Below, in pieces: positions 36,408 through 41,038 of a stretch of DNA of 41,038 nucleotides. Numbering within the stretch: the first letter of the stretch is position 1; every line of letters begins with the position of its first letter. The position numbers were made by a program, and so were the translations under genes. The stretch comes from a virus: positions 1-41,038 of IMG/VR virus record IMGVR_UViG_3300036772_000181. One strand, 5' to 3'. The notes under the pieces are model-generated. The model saw only the letters and a list, made by a program, of their open reading frames with translations, had not been told where the DNA came from and made no database searches.

Positions 36408-37364
36408 CTAGAAAAGACTGAGCAGGCCGCCGAGCCCCGCGCCAATGCCACCCAGCGCGCTAGTCCAGCCCGAACCGCTGCCGCTGCTGCCGGTGCTGGT
36501 CGTCACGCCCTGCGCGCCCGCGCCCATCGCGCCACTTAGCGCATTCTGCAATACGCCTAACTGCTGGTAGGGCTGCATGGCGTTGTTATACCAGGACTGG
36601 TATTGCGACGTTAAATCGTTCTGGTTTTGCGTCTGCTGTAGCTGGCCTGCGTTGAGCAATGCCTGGGCGCCGGTGTACTGCCCCTGCGCGAGCGAGGGCG
36701 CGAGCCCTGCCGCCGATATCATGCTCTGATTGTTGGCCTGGTTGGTGGCGAGGCCGTACTGTGCATTGCGGCTGGCGTCGCTCTGCGCGCTGCTGTTCTG
36801 CAATGCAATGTTCTGCTGCGCGAGGTTCTGCGTGTTCGCGTAGTCGTTGCCGTACATGGTCGAGGAAATATTGGCCAGCGTGTTGCCTAGCTGCTGGTTC
36901 TGCTGGTCGGTGTACTGCTGTTGCGCCGAGCCGCCGAACGCGCCCGCGTTGCGGAACTGCGCCATGGTCTGCGCGGCGGTGCCGGTCGCGTAGTTCTGCG
37001 CGGCCTGCCCCTGCGCGGTCTGCACCTGTTGCGCCAGATAGGGATTCTGGCCAATGTAGGGATTGGTGCCGACTGCGGTCGTGGTCGGCGTATAGCTCGC
37101 GTTATTGCTCCCGTTGAGAATGCCCGTCATGGCCGTGTTCGCCGAATCGACGGCACTGCTGCCGGTTGTCGCCTGCTGCTGGATCATCTGCAACGCCTGG
37201 TTCTGCGCGTCGCTCAGTCCTGCAACCGTCTGCCCGGTGTATTGCGGGATCGCCTGCTGTGAGAGGTCGCTACCCTGTTGCAGAATCTGTTGCGCGTAAG
37301 GCTGCGCCCATGACGGCAATTCCTGCGTCGTCGTCTGCGTGCCGCTGCTGCCGCCGCCGCTCAT
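36408..37364 (-). CDS. Gln/Ser/Thr-rich ejection-type protein
   Basis: 318 residues. Starts MSGGGSSGTQTTTQELPSWAQPYAQQILQQGSDLSQQAIPQYTGQTVAGLSDAQNQAL, a form common to tail/ejection proteins of Bcep22-like and other podoviruses. Middle rich in Gln/Asn/Ala helices (AGAFGGSAQQQYTDQQNQQLGNTLANISSTMYGNDYANTQNLAQ). Ends in Gly/Ser and a short hydrophobic tail (GGIGAGLGGLLSLF). Overlaps the preceding gene by 4 bp. Confidence 0.78.
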   Translation of the reverse strand: MSGGGSSGTQTTTQELPSWAQPYAQQILQQGSDLSQQAIPQYTGQTVAGLSDAQNQALQMIQQQATTGSSAVDSANTAMTGILNGSNNASYTPTTTAVGTNPYIGQNPYLAQQVQTAQGQAAQNYATGTAAQTMAQFRNAGAFGGSAQQQYTDQQNQQLGNTLANISSTMYGNDYANTQNLAQQNIALQNSSAQSDASRNAQYGLATNQANNQSMISAAGLAPSLAQGQYTGAQALLNAGQLQQTQNQNDLTSQYQSWYNNAMQPYQQLGVLQNALSGAMGAGAQGVTTSTGSSGSGSGWTSALGGIGAGLGGLLSLF

Positions 37365-37831
37365 GACGCCACCCCCTGCACGGTTTTTTCATAGGTGATT
37401 TCGCGCGGCGTAAAGTCGTAACGCGGCGCGAGCTTGTGCCACCCTGGCCGGTTGGTGCTGAACGTGATCCGCTTCGCGTGCGCGAGCCGGGCAATGTTTT
37501 GCAGGTCACTGTCAAACGCGGCCATCACGTCAAAATCGGCGTCGCGCGCGTACAGAATCCATATGTGCAGACGCGGGCCGTCGAAGTCCTGGATTAGCCG
37601 CAGAATGAAAAAACCGGCTTTTGCGCCGGTTTCGTCGTACACCATGTAAAGCGTCGCGCCATTACTTCGCAACGTCAGATAAACGTCTTCGGGTAGCCAG
37701 CCGTCGGGCCGGTCCATCGTGTCGAGCGCAGGCCGCACGAATGCCCAGGCGTCGCGCAGGTCGCCCGCCTCGACCACGCGGAACAGGGGAACCGCGACGC
37801 GGGCGCGGTTGAGGTCTAGCGTGTCGCTCAT
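37361..37831 (-). CDS. GNAT-like phage protein
   Basis: 156 residues from ATG 37831. VAVPLFRVVEAGDLRDAWAFVRPALDTMDRPDGWLPEDVYLTLRSNGATLYMVYDETGAKAGFFILRLIQDFDGPRLHIWILYARDADFDVMAAFDSDLQNIARLAHAKRITFSTNRPGWHKLAPRYDF is an acetyltransferase-like fold without the full acetyl-CoA loop. Podoviruses often carry this protein between nozzle and ejection genes. Role unproven, possibly structural. Confidence 0.75.
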   Translation of the reverse strand: MSDTLDLNRARVAVPLFRVVEAGDLRDAWAFVRPALDTMDRPDGWLPEDVYLTLRSNGATLYMVYDETGAKAGFFILRLIQDFDGPRLHIWILYARDADFDVMAAFDSDLQNIARLAHAKRITFSTNRPGWHKLAPRYDFTPREITYEKTVQGVAS

Positions 37832-37835
37832 GGTC

Positions 37836-38117
37836 TTATGCTCCAATCGAAACGGGTTTCCACGCTGCCGGGTTGCCACTCCTGACGCAGACCCAGCCAA
37901 ACACGCCCCCCGCTGTGGGCTTCGAATTGCGGATAAAGTCGCCCACGGCATAACTGCCCGTTGTCGGCGCCACGCTCTGCGCGGTCGTACTGGCTGAGAG
38001 TGAGCCATCGGAAAGGGCGTTTAGCTGGTTGATTACGTCGCGCAGGCAGAGCGTCAGGGCGCGTACCAGGTCTTCATTACCCGTGCGCGCAGGTAGCTGG
38101 GGCTGGTTGATTTTCAT
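37836..38117 (-). CDS. Small virion-region protein
   Basis: 93 residues. A helical start (GNEDLVRALTLCLRDVINQLNALSDGSLSAS) is followed by a beta-rich end (GSYAVGDFIRNSKPTAGGVFGWVCVRSGNPAAWKPVSIGA). This short helix-plus-knob plan is common in phage tail modules. Start overlaps the nozzle gene stop (ATGA). Possibly a fibre or needle accessory. Confidence 0.72.
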   Translation of the reverse strand: MKINQPQLPARTGNEDLVRALTLCLRDVINQLNALSDGSLSASTTAQSVAPTTGSYAVGDFIRNSKPTAGGVFGWVCVRSGNPAAWKPVSIGA

Positions 38118-39670
38118 TGGAGCCCGTCCGGTACGGCGGTCGGCACATAGCCCATTACCTCAACGTCGCCTTTAAACACGAATGCGACCGAATGCCAGCG
38201 CGCCGACACGTCAACATCAAACTGCGTGCCGTCGTGCATGGTGTTCTGTGTGGTCGTGTAGTCGCTGCTGCCGAGTGACTGGCGATGAAAACCGCCCATG
38301 ACGGCGCTAGCCGGGTCGGTCCTGCAACGCAGGCGAACGTATTGCAGGTCGGTATAGGTTTCATCGTCGCCGAATTCGCCGGTCTGTAACGCGCTCTGCA
38401 CTGACGGGCCGGTGAGGGTCTGCACGGTGTGATCGGGCGTAATGATCGAGGGCACGCGCGCGGCGTTGACCCAGAACGGCGAGTTGTACGAAACGGCGGG
38501 CAGGTCGTCCCAGGTCGGGTAATACGTGCCCAGGTCGTCCCAGGTCATCTGGCCGACAATGTGCTCAAAGGTCGCCTCAAGTGCATAGGCAACATGCCCC
38601 CACTTGTTGGCGCGATAGTTGTACACAATGCCGCTATCTATCGTCACGCCGTCGGGCGAATCCATCGAGACATAGAACCAGTAAACCAGGCTGTTACGCT
38701 GGTCGTGCATGCTGCGCATGCTGTAGTCCATCGCCGGGTTACGGTCGGCGAAAAACCATTCTTTCAACTGGTCGCCGATAGGCTGCGGGCGCGTGCCGTC
38801 GTACACATAGAAATTATCGTTGCCCAGGAAAACGTGCGCGGTGCCGATGGATACAACGGCTTCCTGGGTCGGTGCGCCAATCTCGTTTGAGACAACGGTA
38901 AACGCCCAGATAAGCGGCGGCCCCTGGTACGTGCCGTAATAGAACGACGTGCCCTTGTAGATAACGATATTGGAGCCCAGCGCACGGCACGCGGTATTCT
39001 CGCCGGGCGTGTCAATCAGGCGGGCGGTCGCGCACTGCGTCGCAATGTCGGGCACCCAGTCGGCCTGGTTATACAGCGCACTGCACCACCAGCCGTCGGG
39101 CCGCTCGCCGTATGTCGCGTCGGTCACGTTGGCAACGAATACAAAGCCCTGGGTGACATCGAGCAGGCTGGCAATGGGGGCGCCCGGTATGTCGCCAAAC
39201 GGCCCCGCCGTTATGCTCTGCTGGATCGGGTCGGCGCCATTAACCGCTAACGTCGCGTTGCCCATCTGGGCAAACCGCCAGACGTTCGCGTCGGTGCCGG
39301 TATAGGGCTTGTCGGCGGCGGTGGCCTTGTCGCTCGCCATGCTGGCCATACAGGCGTCGAGCGGATTGGCCGCGTTGCGCATGTCGGCGGCGGCGGCCTG
39401 GCGCGTTACGTCCGTCCAGGTCGTGCTACCCGCTTCCCATAACTGCGTCGGCGTGCCTGCGAATGCGCGCGACGTGCCCGTGAGTAAAACGACGGTCGCC
39501 GCGCCTGTCACTTCGGCGCCGAGCGCGGGCATCTGCGCCGGGACGGGGTTCGCCGCGCCCTTCATGCCGGTCAGGGTCGGCACCATCATTTCGCATGCCG
39601 TGATCGCGCCGGGCGTGGTCGGGTCAATGTCGGGCGACAGCCCCAGCAGGGCAACGTAAGTGCCAGCCAT
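38114..39670 (-). CDS. Tail nozzle/stabilisation protein (P22 gp10-like)
   Basis: 518 residues from ATG 39670. Beta-propeller-type strands (VVLLTGTSRAFAGTPTQLWEAGSTTWTDVTR, FVFVANVTDATYGERPDGWWCSALYNQADW, GSNIVIYKGTSFYYGTYQGPPLIWAFTVVSNEIGAP, TAHVFLGNDNFYVYDGTRPQPIGDQLKEWFF) match the P22 gp10/SU10 nozzle family, which forms the end of the short tail below the adaptor. It starts 2 bp after the adaptor stop. Confidence 0.85.
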   Translation of the reverse strand: MAGTYVALLGLSPDIDPTTPGAITACEMMVPTLTGMKGAANPVPAQMPALGAEVTGAATVVLLTGTSRAFAGTPTQLWEAGSTTWTDVTRQAAAADMRNAANPLDACMASMASDKATAADKPYTGTDANVWRFAQMGNATLAVNGADPIQQSITAGPFGDIPGAPIASLLDVTQGFVFVANVTDATYGERPDGWWCSALYNQADWVPDIATQCATARLIDTPGENTACRALGSNIVIYKGTSFYYGTYQGPPLIWAFTVVSNEIGAPTQEAVVSIGTAHVFLGNDNFYVYDGTRPQPIGDQLKEWFFADRNPAMDYSMRSMHDQRNSLVYWFYVSMDSPDGVTIDSGIVYNYRANKWGHVAYALEATFEHIVGQMTWDDLGTYYPTWDDLPAVSYNSPFWVNAARVPSIITPDHTVQTLTGPSVQSALQTGEFGDDETYTDLQYVRLRCRTDPASAVMGGFHRQSLGSSDYTTTQNTMHDGTQFDVDVSARWHSVAFVFKGDVEVMGYVPTAVPDGLQ

Positions 39671-39672
39671 GA

Positions 39673-40266
39673 CTAGCTTGCGCGCGCAACGAGTGCCGAG
39701 CCCGACGAACGCGAACGCGCGGCGCCCGTGTTCATCTTGTCGATAATCGCGCCGTACTGGGTGCCCCAAATCTGCACGCGGGCATCATTTTTCAGGTACG
39801 GTTCGGCCTGCATCAATGCGCCGTACAGGTAGGCGTCGGGCGCGTCTTCAATCAGCCAGTTCTGCGGGTCAATGTCTGATAGCGGCGTGAGGCGCTGGTA
39901 ATAGTAGAGCCGGAAAACCGACCCTCGCTCAACGCGCGCCATGACCCAGACGCTGTTTGCGACCATGGTGTAATAGACCTCGCGCGAGTCGCCCAGGTCG
40001 CCTGTGCTCGCCGTCCATCGCGGCGAGTAAGTGAGCGTCGCGCCGTTCAGTTCGAGTTTTTCCGCGTCGAGATAATCGTCAGGCAGGCTGATAACGTTCT
40101 GGTCGGTTGTCCGCATATAAACGGCGGTCATCTGGCGCACGCGCAAATCGCGGTTTAACCCCGCTTCGGCCAGCGCGATAAAGTCGGGTATGCGGTCGGT
40201 CAGGTTGGTCCGCTTGAGCCAGCCCGCAATACTCGTCTGTAGCTCGCCGTAGTTTCTAATGCTCAT
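39673..40266 (-). CDS. Head-tail adaptor (SU10/P22 gp4-like)
   Basis: 197 residues from ATG 40266 (GGAAGGG upstream). Sequence YGELQTSIAGWLKRTNLTDRIPDFIALAEAGLNRDLRVRQMTAVYMRTTDQNVISLPDDYLDAEKLELNGATL, then EDAPDAYLYGALMQAEPYLKNDARVQIWGTQYGAIIDKMN, is the usual adaptor pattern. It binds the bottom of the portal ring and carries the nozzle. Start overlaps the stop of the small gene upstream (ATGA). Confidence 0.88.
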   Translation of the reverse strand: MSIRNYGELQTSIAGWLKRTNLTDRIPDFIALAEAGLNRDLRVRQMTAVYMRTTDQNVISLPDDYLDAEKLELNGATLTYSPRWTASTGDLGDSREVYYTMVANSVWVMARVERGSVFRLYYYQRLTPLSDIDPQNWLIEDAPDAYLYGALMQAEPYLKNDARVQIWGTQYGAIIDKMNTGAARSRSSGSALVARAS

Positions 40267-40550
40267 GCTCTGCCCTTCCATACGCGGAACAGCGAATTGT
40301 CGGGATCGTTCAGAAAGCGTTTGCGTAGCTCGTCGCTGCGCGTGAATTCGTCAAAACTGACGCGCTGTTTCTGGCACCAGTCTTCAATCACGACGCCGGG
40401 AACATGCGCGAGCACGGGCATATCCTTATGCCCAAACTGGCGCGTGTTGTGCAGATACTTGACGGCATCGAGCAGGCCGGGAAACCATTCGGTATGCTCG
40501 ACAATCACGCCTAACTCGTCGTCCCATAGCACGCGGTTCTGTGTGGTCAT
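40263..40550 (-). CDS. Small conserved virion-region protein
   Basis: 95 residues from ATG 40550. MTTQNRVLWDDELGVIVEHTEWFPGLLDAVKYLHNTRQFGHKDMPVLAHVPGVVIEDWCQKQRVSFDEFTRSDELRKRFLNDPDNSLFRVWKGRA. Proteins of this type lie between capsid and adaptor in several podoviruses, function unknown. ATG 40586 touches the capsid stop codon (TAAATG) and reads through the terminator hairpin, giving 12 extra residues. Which start is used is open. Confidence 0.75.
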   Translation of the reverse strand: MTTQNRVLWDDELGVIVEHTEWFPGLLDAVKYLHNTRQFGHKDMPVLAHVPGVVIEDWCQKQRVSFDEFTRSDELRKRFLNDPDNSLFRVWKGRA

Positions 40551-40554
40551 GGCG

Positions 40555-40578
40555 AAAAAAAACCCCCTTGCGGGGGTT
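40555..40578 (-). terminator. Intrinsic terminator after capsid gene
   Basis: On the minus strand AACCCCC, loop GCAA, GGGGGTT, then a run of T just before CGCCATG of the next gene. Probably limits transcription past the strongly expressed capsid gene. Confidence 0.88.
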
Positions 40579-40586
40579 CTTTCCAT

Positions 40587-41038
40587 TTACGCGGCGGGCG
40601 CGGTTGCGTTGAGGTCGCGCACGGCGAACGAACTGCGTTCTTCGCGCGCTTCCAGCGTTAGCTCTGTGACCATTTCATAGCTGGTGTTATCCCCCGTCTT
40701 TGCTAGCTGGTCGGTCTCGAATCCGCGCAGCGTCGCAATCGCCCAGTAATCGGGATCAATGCCGTAGACATTGTTGTCAATGCCGTTTGCCATTACCCGG
40801 TCGGGAACCATTTCAATATTGCCGAAGTCCGAGCCGTAAAACGTATAGGCCGTATTGAGCGTCGCGCGCGAACTGTCAATTTCCTGCTCGCGTACAACGT
40901 TGCCATCAAAGCCTGACGCCACCTGTTTAAGATACGGCGCCATGATCGCAAAACGCACGTCGCCGCCGTTCGTGTATGCCTGCAATACAGCATCCTTGAA
41001 CAGGTCTTCGGTAAAGTCGCGTTTCGTGCCTGCAACCG
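40587..41038 (-). CDS. Major capsid protein, C-terminal part
   Basis: The continuation of the capsid gene from base 1. The last 127 bases repeat the start of the window, so the new part is 40587-40911. Sequence FGNIEMVPDRVMANGIDNNVYGIDPDYWAIATLRGFETDQLAKTGDNTSYEMVTELTLEAREERSSFAVRDLNATAPAA is the conserved C-terminal part of SU10-type capsids (P-domain and A-loop region). Ends immediately before the gene at 40263. Confidence 0.88.
   Translation of the reverse strand, partial: VAGTKRDFTEDLFKDAVLQAYTNGGDVRFAIMAPYLKQVASGFDGNVVREQEIDSSRATLNTAYTFYGSDFGNIEMVPDRVMANGIDNNVYGIDPDYWAIATLRGFETDQLAKTGDNTSYEMVTELTLEAREERSSFAVRDLNATAPAA
40912..41038. repeat. Terminal duplication (copy of 1-127)
   Basis: Exact copy of the first 127 bases. 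See entry at 1-127. Confidence 0.9.

Noticed and set aside
1-41038. tRNA genes
   Set aside because: No cloverleaf-like sequence with a T-arm GTTCRA motif in the right context was noticed. A dedicated scan was not possible.

Overview
The window is one complete phage genome cut open inside its major capsid gene. Bases 1-127 are repeated exactly at 40912-41038, so the unique length is 40,911 bp and the molecule is circular or circularly permuted. The two capsid gene pieces rejoin in frame into a 320-residue protein. The DNA is GC-rich. The virion genes (P22-type portal, SU10-type capsid and adaptor, P22 gp10-like nozzle, large Gln/Ala-rich ejection proteins) indicate a short-tailed phage. The protein style suggests a betaproteobacterial (Burkholderiales) host; that is inference only. 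No integrase, CI-like repressor, tRNA, DNA polymerase, helicase, or classical holin/endolysin is recognisable.

Late block, minus strand, 9104 down to 1 and on from 41038 to 29513. It runs: Ig-like protein, small Gln-rich protein, small and large terminase, three small proteins, portal, two overlapping small proteins, scaffold, capsid, a small protein, adaptor, nozzle, small protein, GNAT-like protein, three ejection-type proteins (the largest with an N-terminal lysozyme domain), collar-domain fibre, small protein, collagen-like fibre, lipoprotein. Just upstream is a Q-like antiterminator candidate (9307-9744). A terminator (9118-9152) stands in front of the first late gene and others lie inside the block, which fits Q-type late control.

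Leftward early operon (12014-9307). It holds ParA, an RHH partner, a membrane protein, a YkgJ-type protein, a small protein and the Q-like gene. ParA/RHH without an integrase suggests a plasmid-like prophage. A rightward cluster (12154-14326) carries small proteins, a lipoprotein and three tandem one-helix membrane proteins.

Second leftward block (23170-14323). It starts with a wHTH protein and a replication initiator that contains three palindromic iterons, a lambda-like origin. Small proteins, a clan GH-A glycosidase, two unknowns, a DUF2303 protein and a DUF7694-like protein follow. Between 17123 and 18088 lies a roughly 1-kb noncoding array of degenerate pentamers, broken about ten times by GTAAAACCTTG-type boxes. 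I know of no described element like it. Rightward from 23691 are YqaJ exonuclease, RecT and small proteins, ending in an HTH/coiled-coil protein.

At about 14 places, mostly just before genes or at operon boundaries, tandem units close to TGCTAGCANNG recur every 11 bp. In several rightward cases they coincide with a promoter (TTGCA-16 bp-TANNAT) whose -35 and -10 are two units (22 bp) apart. This looks like a genome-wide operator/promoter network with one binding protein. The RHH partner of ParA is the most natural candidate.
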